From JAKFWI01 sp031398975 (GTDB lineage Bacteria; Pseudomonadota; Alphaproteobacteria; Caulobacterales; Aquidulcibacteraceae): a DNA stretch of 64,000 nt. The notes below the pieces were generated by a model. It saw only the letters and a list, made by a program, of their open reading frames with translations. It ran no database searches and was not told where the DNA came from. Shown piece after piece: positions 17,816 through 26,148 of this stretch (position 1 is its first letter; every line of letters starts with the position of its first letter). The position numbers were made by a program, and so were the translations under genes. The stretch covers positions 124,001-188,000 of the forward strand of contig JANNOI010000021.1 of assembly GCA_031398975.1 (NCBI GenBank), read 5' to 3'.

Positions 17816-19146
17816 GGGTTTCCCCCGATCGCGGCGAGCAGGCTTGCGGCCTTGTGCTCTGTTTCTTCCGCTTCCGCGTCGGGATCGGAATAGGTGGTCA
17901 CGCCGCCCCCGGTCCGGAACTCCACGTCCCATGCGTCCCCGCGGGGGAAGCAGGTCGCGGTCCGGATCAGCACGCTTGAATCCATCGCCCCATCGGCCCC
18001 GAACCAGGCGATCGACCCGTAATTGGCCTCGCGCGGGGCGCCTTCGGCGCGGGCGATCGCGCCCATCGCCTCGATCTTCGGCGCGCCGGTGATCGAGCCG
18101 GGCGGGAAGGCGGCGGCCATCAGGTCGAACGCGTCGCGGCCGGGCGCGAGGCGGCCTTCGACGGTGGAGACGAGATGGTGCACGTTGGCGTAGCTCTCCA
18201 GCGCATTGAGGCGCGGCGCGCGCACGCTGCCGGGGGCGCAGACGCGGGCCAGATCATTGCGCATCAGATCGACGATCATCAAATTCTCGGCCCGGTCCTT
18301 CTCGCTGTCGCAGAGCGCGCGGGCGAGCGCGCGATCCTCGAGATCGTTAAGCGCGCGGGGGCTTGTGCCCTTGATCGGGCTGGCGGCGGCGAAGAGGCCC
18401 TCCGCGCCGGGGGTCACGGAGAGGAAGCGCTCCGGGGAGTTGGAGACGATGGCGGCCTCCGGCAGGCGGAGATAGGCGCAGAACGGGGCGGGGCTCTGGG
18501 CGCACAGCCGGGCGAACAGGGCGTAGGGGTGATCGCCCGCCCCCAGAGCGCCCGCGAAGCGGCGCGAGAGATTGGCCTGGAACAGGTCCCCGGCCCGGAT
18601 GCGCCCGATGAGCGCGGCCACCCCCTTCCGGTACGCAGCGATCGGCTCCACGCCCCTCACCGCGCCCGCCGCGGGCGGCGGCGTGAACGAGGCCCGCCCC
18701 AGCAGCCCCGCCAGGCGGCGCGCGCGCGCCGGGGCCTCGGGACCGCTGGCGCAAACCCAAGCGCGGGCCTGCGCGTTGTCGAACACGGCGATGCATCCGT
18801 ACCGGCCGAGCGCGAGATAGGGCAGGCGGCGCAGCGGGAAGCCCGGCGCTGCGGCGTCGAACGCGCCGCCCAGCTCGTAGGCGAAAAACCCCGCCGCCCC
18901 GCCGAGGAACGCCCCCGCTCCGCTGGGAACCGCCTCCGCCTCCGAAAGCCAGGCGCGCGCGGGGCCGAGCACGTCGCCGCCCACGAGCGCGTCCGCCCGG
19001 CTCACCGCCTCGGGCTCGACGAGCAGGTAGCTAAAGCGCGCGTCGGGATAGGGGCCGCAGCCGTGCAGCAGCATCGCCATCGGCGCGTCTCGGAACGGGG
19101 CGAAGGCCGCGACCGGGTCCGTGTACGGGATGGGCAGCAGCGCCAT
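17812..19146 (-). CDS. pabB: Aminodeoxychorismate synthase component I
   Basis: Aminates chorismate to 4-amino-4-deoxychorismate for folate synthesis, using ammonia from a glutaminase partner. The 444-residue chorismate-binding protein has GAGAFLGGAAGFFAYELG in the N-terminal domain and GDLFQANLSRRF, NSPERFLSV and SPIKGTSPR in the catalytic domain. K259 in PIKGT is the residue that separates PabB from anthranilate and isochorismate synthases (PIAGT). ENLMIVDLMRNDL, STVEGRL and FPPGSITGAPK complete the domain. Its ATG immediately follows the aldo/keto reductase stop with no gap. Confidence 0.95.
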   Translation of the reverse strand: MALLPIPYTDPVAAFAPFRDAPMAMLLHGCGPYPDARFSYLLVEPEAVSRADALVGGDVLGPARAWLSEAEAVPSGAGAFLGGAAGFFAYELGGAFDAAAPGFPLRRLPYLALGRYGCIAVFDNAQARAWVCASGPEAPARARRLAGLLGRASFTPPPAAGAVRGVEPIAAYRKGVAALIGRIRAGDLFQANLSRRFAGALGAGDHPYALFARLCAQSPAPFCAYLRLPEAAIVSNSPERFLSVTPGAEGLFAAASPIKGTSPRALNDLEDRALARALCDSEKDRAENLMIVDLMRNDLARVCAPGSVRAPRLNALESYANVHHLVSTVEGRLAPGRDAFDLMAAAFPPGSITGAPKIEAMGAIARAEGAPREANYGSIAWFGADGAMDSSVLIRTATCFPRGDAWDVEFRTGGGVTTYSDPDAEAEETEHKAASLLAAIGGNP

Positions 19147-20148
19147 TCACGGGGTCGCGGCGGGGAAGTCTTCCGTATCGATCTCGGCCTGCACCGCGGC
19201 GGGGTAGCGGGGGCCGGAGACGGTCGCGGCATTGATCAGCGCGTCCGCCGCCTCGAGCATGTGCGGCGCGACGCGCAGCCCGGAGGCGGCGGCGTTCTCG
19301 CGCAGATGCGCGGGCGTGGCGGTGCCGGGGATGACGTGCACGTGCGGGCCCTGGCGCAGCACCCAGAGCAGAGCGAACTGGGCGGGCGTGCACCCGGCCT
19401 CGCGCGCCAGCGCCCGGAAGCGCTCGAGCAGCGCCCGGTTGCGCGCGAACGCCTCGCCCTGGAAGCGCGGCATGGCGCGGCGGATGTCGCGTTCGGGGAA
19501 GGCCGCAGGATCGAGGTCGCGCCCCGTCAGGAAGCCGCGCGCGAGCGGAGAGAAGGCGACGAAGGCGGCCCCGATCTCGGCGCAGGCCTGAAGCGCCGCG
19601 ATCTCGGGATTGCGGGTCCAGAGCGAGTACTCGGTCTGCAGCGCGGCGATCGGGTGCACGCGATGGGCCTCCCGCAGGGTCTTGGCGGAGACTTCGGAGA
19701 GGCCGATCGCCCCCACCTTGCCCGCCTCCACCATCCGCGCGAGCGCGCCGACGGACTCGGCGATCGGAACCTTCTTGTCCCAGCGATGGAGGTAATAGAG
19801 GTCGATCCGGTCCGTCTGCAGGCGGCGCAGGCTGTCTTCAAGGCCTTGGCGCAGCGCCTCGGGGCGCCCGTCGATCACGCGCTGGCCGCCCACGCCCTGC
19901 ATGCCGCCCTTGCTCGCGAGAAAGATCCGGTTCCGGAACGGTTTCAGCGTGCGCCCGACAAGCTCCTCATTGGCGCCGAAACCGTAGAGGGCGGCGGTGT
20001 CGAAATGGGTGATCCCGAGATCGAGCGCCTGAAGCAGCAGAGCCTCGCCCGCCTCGGGCGGTGGGGGTTGGCCATAGGCGTGGGACAAATTCATGCAGCC
20101 GAGGCCGATCTCGCTGACCTCGGCGCCGGCGATCGGGCGCGTTTCCAT
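19147..20148 (-). CDS. Aldo/keto reductase
   Basis: A 333-residue NADP(H)-dependent TIM-barrel oxidoreductase. The catalytic tetrad is visible: D50 and Y55 in HFDTAALYG, K80 in FLASKGG and H121 in LYYLHRW. The nucleotide-binding C-terminal part includes SPLARGFLTG and HVIPGTATPAHL. The sequence resembles the AKR13-like/YakC group acting on aldehydes or ketones; the substrate is unknown. It sits 24 bases after ligC and directly before pabB, so it may be read from the lig promoter and could process an aromatic aldehyde, though this is inference. Confidence 0.88.
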   Translation of the reverse strand: METRPIAGAEVSEIGLGCMNLSHAYGQPPPPEAGEALLLQALDLGITHFDTAALYGFGANEELVGRTLKPFRNRIFLASKGGMQGVGGQRVIDGRPEALRQGLEDSLRRLQTDRIDLYYLHRWDKKVPIAESVGALARMVEAGKVGAIGLSEVSAKTLREAHRVHPIAALQTEYSLWTRNPEIAALQACAEIGAAFVAFSPLARGFLTGRDLDPAAFPERDIRRAMPRFQGEAFARNRALLERFRALAREAGCTPAQFALLWVLRQGPHVHVIPGTATPAHLRENAAASGLRVAPHMLEAADALINAATVSGPRYPAAVQAEIDTEDFPAATP

Positions 20149-20172
20149 CTCTGCCCGCCCTCCCGCTTTGGC

Positions 20173-21114
20173 CTAAAGGAGCTGCTGTTCGAGTTGGTTC
20201 AGCACGTCGTAGCAGGCCAGCACCTGGGCGACGGAGGAATTGGGCTCGCGCCCCTCGCGGATGGCTGCCACGAATTCGCGGTCCTGCAGTTCGATGCCGT
20301 TCATCGAGACATCAACATGCGAGACATCGACCTTCTCGTCCTTGCCGGTCAAGAGATCGTCATAGCGGGCGATATAGGTGCCGTTGTCGCAGATATAGCG
20401 GAAGAAGGTGCCGAGCGGGCCGTCATTGTTGAACGACAGAGACAGCGTGCAGATCTTGCCGTGTTCGGTCTGCAATTGGATGCTCATGTCCATGGCGATG
20501 CCGAGTTCGGGGTGCAGCGGGCCCTGCACGGCGTTGGCCTTCACCACGCGCTCTTGAGTCTGGTATTGAAACAGATCCACCGTGTGCGCGGCATGATGCC
20601 AGAGCAGATGGTCCGTCCAGGAGCGCGGCTCGCCCTTGGCGTTCATGTTCCGCCTACGGAAGAAATAGGTCTGCACGTCCATCTGCTGGATCGAAAGCTC
20701 GCCAGCGACGATGCGCTTATGGACCCATTGATGCGAGGGGTTGAAGCGGCGCGTATGGCCCACCATGCAGACAAGCCCGGTCTCGGCCTGCGCCGCCGCC
20801 ACGGCTTGCGCATCCGCCCAGGAATCGGCGAGGGGGATCTCCACCTGCACATGTTTGCCGGCGCGCAGGCACGCGATCGCCTGGGCGGCGTGCATCTGGG
20901 TGGGCGTGCACAGGATCACCGCCTCGACCTGCGGCAAAGCGAGCGCCTCGCTAAGATCGGTCCCGACATGGGGCACGCCGTACTTGTCCGCGACCGCCTG
21001 GGTGGCGTCGAGACGCCGCCCGATCAGGCTCACGACCTCGACCCCCTCGATCAGCTTCAATCCGTCCAGGTGCTTTTCGCCGAACGCCCCGGCCCCCGCG
21101 AGCGCGATCTTCAT
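20173..21114 (-). CDS. ligC: 4-carboxy-2-hydroxymuconate-6-semialdehyde dehydrogenase
   Basis: Oxidises the hemiacetal form of the ring-cleavage product CHMS to 2-pyrone-4,6-dicarboxylate with NAD(P)+. The 313-residue Gfo/Idh/MocA-family protein has an N-terminal Rossmann fold (MKIALAGAGAFGEKHLDGL), AVILCTPTQMHAAQAI, the GKHVQVEIPLADSW block, and a C-terminal alpha/beta domain containing VGHTRRFNPSHQW and HHAAHTVDLFQYQT. The length matches characterised LigC (about 315). It overlaps ligB by ATGA. The assignment rests on family resemblance and the complete surrounding pathway. Confidence 0.95.
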   Translation of the reverse strand: MKIALAGAGAFGEKHLDGLKLIEGVEVVSLIGRRLDATQAVADKYGVPHVGTDLSEALALPQVEAVILCTPTQMHAAQAIACLRAGKHVQVEIPLADSWADAQAVAAAQAETGLVCMVGHTRRFNPSHQWVHKRIVAGELSIQQMDVQTYFFRRRNMNAKGEPRSWTDHLLWHHAAHTVDLFQYQTQERVVKANAVQGPLHPELGIAMDMSIQLQTEHGKICTLSLSFNNDGPLGTFFRYICDNGTYIARYDDLLTGKDEKVDVSHVDVSMNGIELQDREFVAAIREGREPNSSVAQVLACYDVLNQLEQQLL

Positions 21115-21956
21115 GAGAGCTTCTCCAACACGATATGGCCCACCGCCGTATTGCTGGCGGGCACGTGATAGTGACGGTGCAGTTCACGCACGTGCGGCCC
21201 CAGCGCCCCGCGCATGATCAGCCACATGACAAGCTCAATGCCCTCCGAGCCCGCCTCGCGCAGATATTCGATATGCGGCATGCGGCGCAGGCGCTCCGGG
21301 TCTTTCGTCAGATCGTCCAGGAAGGCGTTGTCAAAGGGCTGATTGATCAGGCCAGCGCGGGGGCCCTGCAATTGGTGGCTCATCCCGCCCGTGCCCCAGA
21401 CATGGACATTGAGATCCTCCGGGAAGCTCGCGATCGCGCGCGCGATCGCCTCCCCCAACATCCAGCAGCGATTGCCGGTGGGCGGGGGATAGGTGACGAC
21501 GTTCACCGCCAGCGGGATCACCTTGCAGGGCCACGCCTCGGGCTGGCCGAACATCAGCGACAATGGCACCGTGAGCCCGTGATCGACATCCATGCGGTTG
21601 ACGATCGTCATGTCGAACTCGTCGAGGATGCAGCATTGGGCGATGTGCCAGGCGAGGTCGGCGTGGTTGTGGACTTTGGGCGTCGGCCGCGGCCCCCAGC
21701 CTTCGTCGGCGGGCTGAAACTCATCCGCACACCCGATCGCGAAGGTGGGGATCAGGTTCATGTCGAAGGCGGACGCATGGTCGTTATAGATGAGCAGCAC
21801 AACGTCCGGCCGGCCCGGCCCCTGCACCCATTCCTTCGTCCATTGATAGCCGGAAAAGAGCCCCGCCCAATAGGGCTCCTCCGTCTTGCCGTTGTCGATC
21901 GCCGCGCCGATGGCGGGCACGTGGCTCGTGGTGATGCCGGCGGTGAGGCGCGCCAT
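21111..21956 (-). CDS. ligB: Protocatechuate 4,5-dioxygenase beta (catalytic) subunit
   Basis: Extradiol (type II) dioxygenase subunit that binds Fe(II) and cleaves protocatechuate between C4 and C5. The iron ligands of characterised LigB are conserved in position: H12 (TTSHVPAIG), H60 (YNDHASAF) and E241 (EGIELVMW). The acid-base histidine is H194 in GGMSHQLQGPR. The 281 residues are slightly shorter than the Sphingobium enzyme. It starts two bases after the ligA stop and works as an alpha2beta2 complex with LigA. Confidence 0.97.
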   Translation of the reverse strand: MARLTAGITTSHVPAIGAAIDNGKTEEPYWAGLFSGYQWTKEWVQGPGRPDVVLLIYNDHASAFDMNLIPTFAIGCADEFQPADEGWGPRPTPKVHNHADLAWHIAQCCILDEFDMTIVNRMDVDHGLTVPLSLMFGQPEAWPCKVIPLAVNVVTYPPPTGNRCWMLGEAIARAIASFPEDLNVHVWGTGGMSHQLQGPRAGLINQPFDNAFLDDLTKDPERLRRMPHIEYLREAGSEGIELVMWLIMRGALGPHVRELHRHYHVPASNTAVGHIVLEKLS

Positions 21957-21957
21957 G

Positions 21958-22362
21958 TCAATAGCCTTCCTTGATCGAGCGCAGGCCCTCCGGCGAGCGC
22001 CCGCCGGCGACCATCATCTGCTGGTGCGCCTCCACGCTCGCTCCAGTCATGGTCGAGACGGCCTGGACGAAGCTCAGCCCGTCGGTGGAGAAGATTTTCG
22101 ACAGGAAATAGATGTTGCCGCCGAGATCGATCAGCCGGTTATAGTCGCGCGCCAGCACCGCCTCGCGCTGTTCCGGGCTCAAGGGCCATTCGTCGAGATA
22201 GGCGGGCTCGTTCGCGCGCCAGCGCTCGCGGTTCTCGGGCTTCATGAGGCTCATCGCGAACTGGTTCAGCCAATAGCCCTTGCGCGCCCGCGCGACGGTG
22301 AAGACGCGCGTGCCCGGAATGTCCTCGAACTGGGCGAGATAATCGTGGATGTCGGTGCTCAT
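21958..22362 (-). CDS. ligA: Protocatechuate 4,5-dioxygenase alpha subunit
   Basis: Small helical subunit (134 residues) that closes the active site of LigB. It starts at the ATG at 22362, overlapping the ligJ stop in ATGA. The sequence contains the family segments IPGTRVFTVARARKGYWLNQ, FAMSLMKPENRERW, LDEWPLSPEQREAVLARDYN and LIDLGGNIYFLSKIFSTDG. The length agrees with known LigA proteins (about 139). It has no catalytic residues of its own. Confidence 0.96.
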   Translation of the reverse strand: MSTDIHDYLAQFEDIPGTRVFTVARARKGYWLNQFAMSLMKPENRERWRANEPAYLDEWPLSPEQREAVLARDYNRLIDLGGNIYFLSKIFSTDGLSFVQAVSTMTGASVEAHQQMMVAGGRSPEGLRSIKEGY

Positions 22363-23384
22363 GGGGTGCGCGCTTTCAGGAAGGCGTCGAGGCGGGGGAA
22401 TACGCGCCGCGCATTGCCCTCGAACACGGCGTGGCGGGCGGTCTCGCTCAGATTGAGCGCCTCGATATAGCGCTTGGTGTCGTCGAAAGGATGGCCCGTC
22501 TCGGGATCTATGCCGCGCACCGCGCCCACCATTTCCGAGCCGAACAGGATGTTCTCGATGTCGATCACCTCGAACAGGAGGTCGATCCCCGGCTGGTGGT
22601 AGACGCAGGTGTCGAAATAGACGTTTTTCATCAGGTGGGTTCGCAGGGCGGGCTTTTTCAGCATGTCGGCGAGGCCCCGATAGCGGCCCCAGTGATAGGG
22701 GACCGCGCCCCCGCCATGGGGGATGATGAAGCGCAAGGAGGGGAAGTCGTTGAACAAATCGCCCTCCAGCAATTGCATGAAGGCGATCGTGTCGGCGGCG
22801 ATATAATAGGCGCCGGTGGCGTGCAGGCCCGGATTGCACGAGCCCGAGACATGCACCATGGCGGGTACGTCGAGCGCGCACATGGCCTCGTAGAGCGGAT
22901 ACCAGTATTTGTCCGTCAACGGAGGATGGCGGAAATGGCCCCCGCCCGGGTCGGGGTTCAGATTGCAGCCCACGAAGCCCAACTCCTCGACGCAGCGCTT
23001 CAGCTCCGCGATCGAGCCGGCGAGATCGGCCTGCGGCGATTGCGGCAGCTGGCAGACGCCGATGAACGTGTCGGGATAGAGATCGCAGACGCGCTTGATG
23101 AGATCGTTGCAGGCCCGCGACCAGGCGAGCGATACGCCCTCATCGCCGACATGGTGGGCCATGGCGGAAGCGCGCGGCGAGAAGATCGTCATGTCCGCCC
23201 CGCGCGCGCGCAGCAGGCGCAGTTGGTGGGCCTCGATCGATTCCCGGATCAGATCCTCGGGGATGTCGGGGTAGGGCGGGGGCGGCGCGCCGGCCTCGAA
23301 GGCGGCGACCTGGGCGTCGCGCCAGGCGCCGTGGGCGGGGGGCGCGGTGGTGTAATGGCCGTGGCAATCGATGATGCGCGTCAT
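22359..23384 (-). CDS. ligJ: 4-oxalomesaconate hydratase
   Basis: Zinc enzyme of the amidohydrolase superfamily that adds water to 4-oxalomesaconate (enol form) to give 4-carboxy-4-hydroxy-2-oxoadipate. It has 341 residues, the usual length. Metal-site candidates are H8 and H10 in DCHGHY, H178 in MVHVSGSC, and E284 in FGSEMVG; the glutamate in place of the usual Asp is characteristic of LigJ. H223 lies in IIPHGGGAVPYHWGR. It overlaps both neighbours (ligA and the DUF1932 gene) by four bases, placing it in one translationally coupled operon. Confidence 0.95.
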   Translation of the reverse strand: MTRIIDCHGHYTTAPPAHGAWRDAQVAAFEAGAPPPPYPDIPEDLIRESIEAHQLRLLRARGADMTIFSPRASAMAHHVGDEGVSLAWSRACNDLIKRVCDLYPDTFIGVCQLPQSPQADLAGSIAELKRCVEELGFVGCNLNPDPGGGHFRHPPLTDKYWYPLYEAMCALDVPAMVHVSGSCNPGLHATGAYYIAADTIAFMQLLEGDLFNDFPSLRFIIPHGGGAVPYHWGRYRGLADMLKKPALRTHLMKNVYFDTCVYHQPGIDLLFEVIDIENILFGSEMVGAVRGIDPETGHPFDDTKRYIEALNLSETARHAVFEGNARRVFPRLDAFLKARTP

Positions 23385-24250
23385 CGGGGGGTGTCCTTGA
23401 GGAGGGCTTCGAGGGCTTCGAGCTTGGCGGGGAGGCTGGCGGGCGGGGGGGCCGCGCCCGCCAGGGCGCCGATGCGGCGCTGGCGCACGGCGCAGGGCGC
23501 GCTCATCAGAGGGGCCACGCCCAGCGCGTTCAGGGTCTTGACCACTTCCTCCATCTCCGCCGCCCGGCGCACGCCATGGACCATCATCCGGTCCAGATTG
23601 TAATCGGCTTTTTCAAACCATCCATCGCCCAGCGAGGCGAGCACCTCCTCGGTCACCCCCGCCGCATGGGCCGCGAGAACGCATTCCGCGGTCAGCGCCT
23701 CAAGGCCCTTCACCATCACGGAGCGGATCATCTTGATCGCCGAGGCCCGGCCGAGCTCCGCCCCCACCTGGCGCACCGCCGAAAAGCCAGCCCCTGCGAG
23801 CGCGTCCGCGCCCGCCCCGGCATGGGGCCCGCTCACCAGGAGCGGAACGGCGAGCCGCGCCGGGTGCACCGGCGCCATCACCGCCACGTCCACATAAGCA
23901 GCGCCCGCGGCCTCGATCCGCGCGCTCGCGGCCCGCTTCGTCTCGGGCGCGACGGAATTGAGATCGAGATAGAGCGCACCGGGCTCGATAGAGGTGCCTG
24001 CATCCGTCGCCGCCGCGAGCGCGGCGTCCGCGGTCACGACGCTGATTACCGCGCGCGCGCCTGCGAGCGCTTCCGCCAGGGTCTCCCGCCCCTCCACCCC
24101 GTGGGCGCTATAGGCGCGGAGCTGGGCCTCGCGGGTGCGGGGATCGGCGGTTTTGACGTCGAACGCGCCCGCGCGCGCGCGCCAGGAAGGATCCCCCGCG
24201 AACGCCTGGCCCGCTTCGCCGAAGCCTAGAAAAACGAGGTCACTTGCCAT
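23381..24250 (-). CDS. Beta-hydroxyacid dehydrogenase-like protein with DUF1932 domain
   Basis: A 289-residue NAD(P)-dependent oxidoreductase-like protein and first gene of the leftward lig operon. The N-terminal Rossmann domain starts DLVFLGFGEAGQAFAGD. The central region has ALYLDLNSVAPETKR and the VAVMAPVHPARLAVPLLVSGP block, and the C-terminal DUF1932 domain contains GRASAIKMIRSVMVKGLEAL, where K173 is in the position of the catalytic lysine of beta-hydroxyacid dehydrogenases. No step of the textbook 4,5-cleavage route needs it. It could act on a side product or on an upstream hydroxy acid; its place in the operon is the only functional clue. Confidence 0.75.
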   Translation of the reverse strand: MASDLVFLGFGEAGQAFAGDPSWRARAGAFDVKTADPRTREAQLRAYSAHGVEGRETLAEALAGARAVISVVTADAALAAATDAGTSIEPGALYLDLNSVAPETKRAASARIEAAGAAYVDVAVMAPVHPARLAVPLLVSGPHAGAGADALAGAGFSAVRQVGAELGRASAIKMIRSVMVKGLEALTAECVLAAHAAGVTEEVLASLGDGWFEKADYNLDRMMVHGVRRAAEMEEVVKTLNALGVAPLMSAPCAVRQRRIGALAGAAPPPASLPAKLEALEALLKDTPR

Positions 24251-24425
24251 CTTGTCGCTATCGCGTCGGATCGTGCAGGGGCGGCCCGGCGGGGCCGGAA
24301 AGCGGAAGAATGGCCCGATCTAGCATGGCCCTTGGCGCTCTGCGTAGTTCCGATTTGCGCCGCCGCTCCGGTTCTGTCACGAACGCGCCATCCTCCAGGA
24401 ACGCTATAGAAGAGGGAAGGGCCTG
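24251..24425. promoter_or_regulatory. Divergent lig control region
   Basis: A 175-base gap between two divergently transcribed lig operons, so it must carry both promoters and probably a regulator site. A possible -10-like TATAGA lies at 24405-24410 and GAAGGG precedes ligK. I could not identify a convincing -35 or a LysR-type T-N11-A dyad by eye. No lig regulator gene is present in the window. Confidence 0.5.
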
Positions 24426-25100
24426 ATGAGCGGCGTCGTGGTGCAGAATATCGCCCGCGCGGAGGCGGGCGTGATCGAGGGGTTGGCGGCCTGCGGGGTG
24501 GCCACCGTGCATGAGGCGCAGGGGCGCACGGGCCTGCTCTCCCCCGCCATCCGCCCCATCTATGCGGGCGCGCGCATTGCGGGCTCCGCCGTCACCATCT
24601 CCGCCCCGCCGGGGGACAATTGGATGGTGCATGTGGCGATCGAGCAGATCCAGAAGGGCGACATTCTGGTGCTCGCGCCCACCTCGCCCTGCACGGACGG
24701 CTATTTCGGGGACCTGCTCGCCACGTCCGCGGCGGCGCGCGGCTGCCAGGGGCTCGTGATCGACGCCGGGGTCCGCGACGTGCGGGAGCTGACGGCGATG
24801 GGCTTTCCGGTCTGGTCGAAGGCGGTGTCGGCGCAGGGGACGGTGAAGGCCACGCTCGGCTCGGTGAACGTGGCGATCGTGTGCGCGGGCGCGCTGATCC
24901 GGGCCGGGGACGTGATCGTCGCCGATGATGACGGCGTCTGCGTGGTTCCCCGCGAGGACGCCGCCGCAGTCCTCGAGAAATCCCGCGCGCGCGAGGCCGC
25001 CGAAGAGGTCAAGCGCGAACGCCTCGGCGCCGGGATCCTGGGGCTCGATCTCTATTCCATGCGCGACAAGCTGAAGGAAATGGGCCTGCGCTATGTCTGA
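24426..25100 (+). CDS. ligK: 4-carboxy-4-hydroxy-2-oxoadipate / HMG aldolase
   Basis: Class II (metal-dependent) pyruvate aldolase that splits 4-carboxy-4-hydroxy-2-oxoadipate into pyruvate and oxaloacetate, the final step of the pathway. It has 224 residues and the RraA-like fold. GDILVLAPTSPCTDGYFGDL and GLVIDAGVRDVRELTAMGFP hold the substrate- and metal-binding R117 and D118, and VKATLGSVNVAIVCAG and VIVADDDGVCVVP complete the core. It is the first gene of the rightward operon and overlaps ligU by eight bases. Confidence 0.95.
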   Translation: MSGVVVQNIARAEAGVIEGLAACGVATVHEAQGRTGLLSPAIRPIYAGARIAGSAVTISAPPGDNWMVHVAIEQIQKGDILVLAPTSPCTDGYFGDLLATSAAARGCQGLVIDAGVRDVRELTAMGFPVWSKAVSAQGTVKATLGSVNVAIVCAGALIRAGDVIVADDDGVCVVPREDAAAVLEKSRAREAAEEVKRERLGAGILGLDLYSMRDKLKEMGLRYV

Positions 25101-26148
25101 GGGCGTGGCCTGCATGTGGATGCGCGGCGGCTCCTCCAAGGGCGGCTATTTCCTCAAGCAGGACCTGCCCAGCGACCCTGCCCTGCGCGACGCCTTCCTG
25201 CTCGCCATCATGGGCTCCCCCGATCCGCGCCAGATCGACGGCATGGGCGGGGCCGATCCCTTGACCAGCAAGGTCGCGGTCGTGTCCCGCTCGCAGCGCC
25301 CGGACGCCGACGTCGATTACCTTTTCCTGCAGGTGTTCGTGGACCAGGCGATCGTCACGGATGCGCAGAATTGCGGCAATATCCTCGCCGGAATCGGCCC
25401 GTTCGCGATCGAGCGCGGCCTCGTGGCGGCGGAAGACGGCTTCACCCGCGTGGCCATCTATATGGTCAACACAGGCCAGACGGCGATCGCCACCGTCTCC
25501 ACCCCCGGCGGCATGGTGAGCTATGCCGGGACGGCGCGGATCGACGGCGTTCCCGGTACGCACGCGCCCGTCCCGCTCGAGTTCCGCGACACGGCCGGCT
25601 CGAGCTGCGGCGCGCTCCTGCCCACGGGCAAGGCGGTCGATCGGATCGAGGGCGTCGAGGTGACGCTGATCGACAATGGCATGCCCTGCGTGGTGCTGAA
25701 GGCGCAAGACGTCGGCGCCACCGGCTATGAGGACCGCGAGACCCTCGACGCCGCCGCCGATCTCAAGGCCCGGATCGAGGTGATCCGCCTGAAGGCGGGG
25801 CCGATGATGAACCTGGGCGAGGTGGGCGCGAAATCGGTGCCGAAAATGATGCTGGTCGCGCCGCCACGGGAAGGGGGCGCGATCTGCGTGCGCAGCTTCA
25901 TCCCCCACCGCGCGCACGCCACTATCGGGGTGCTGGGGGCGGTGAGCGTCGCGACCGCCTGCCTGCTTCCCGGCTCCCCCGCCGCCGCGCTCGCCCACGT
26001 GGGCGAGGGGCGGCGCAAAACGCTCTCGATCGAGCATCCGAGCGGGGAAATGACATGCGTTCTGGAGACGGACGAGGCCGGCGCGGTCGTCTCCGCGGCG
26101 CTGTTGCGCACCGCGCGCAAGCTGATGGACGGAAAGGTGTTCGCATGA
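25093..26148 (+). CDS. ligU: 4-oxalomesaconate tautomerase
   Basis: A 351-residue PrpF/diaminopimelate-epimerase-fold isomerase that converts the 4-oxalomesaconate isomer released by LigI into the form used by LigJ. Signatures: ACMWMRGGSSKGGYFL, PDPRQIDGMGGADPLTSKVA (K60 is the likely catalytic base), TDAQNCGNILAGIGPFA and DNGMPCVVLKA. The order ligK-ligU-ligI is the same as in the Sphingobium SYK-6 cluster, where this open reading frame was later assigned as LigU. It overlaps ligI by ATGA. Confidence 0.93.
   Translation: MSEGVACMWMRGGSSKGGYFLKQDLPSDPALRDAFLLAIMGSPDPRQIDGMGGADPLTSKVAVVSRSQRPDADVDYLFLQVFVDQAIVTDAQNCGNILAGIGPFAIERGLVAAEDGFTRVAIYMVNTGQTAIATVSTPGGMVSYAGTARIDGVPGTHAPVPLEFRDTAGSSCGALLPTGKAVDRIEGVEVTLIDNGMPCVVLKAQDVGATGYEDRETLDAAADLKARIEVIRLKAGPMMNLGEVGAKSVPKMMLVAPPREGGAICVRSFIPHRAHATIGVLGAVSVATACLLPGSPAAALAHVGEGRRKTLSIEHPSGEMTCVLETDEAGAVVSAALLRTARKLMDGKVFA

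Noticed and set aside
18175..21168. Plus-strand open frame of about 1000 codons
   Set aside because: It is antisense to pabB, the aldo/keto reductase and ligC, which have clear family motifs. Its own translation is His/Arg/Gly-rich without domains, typical of GC-rich shadow frames.
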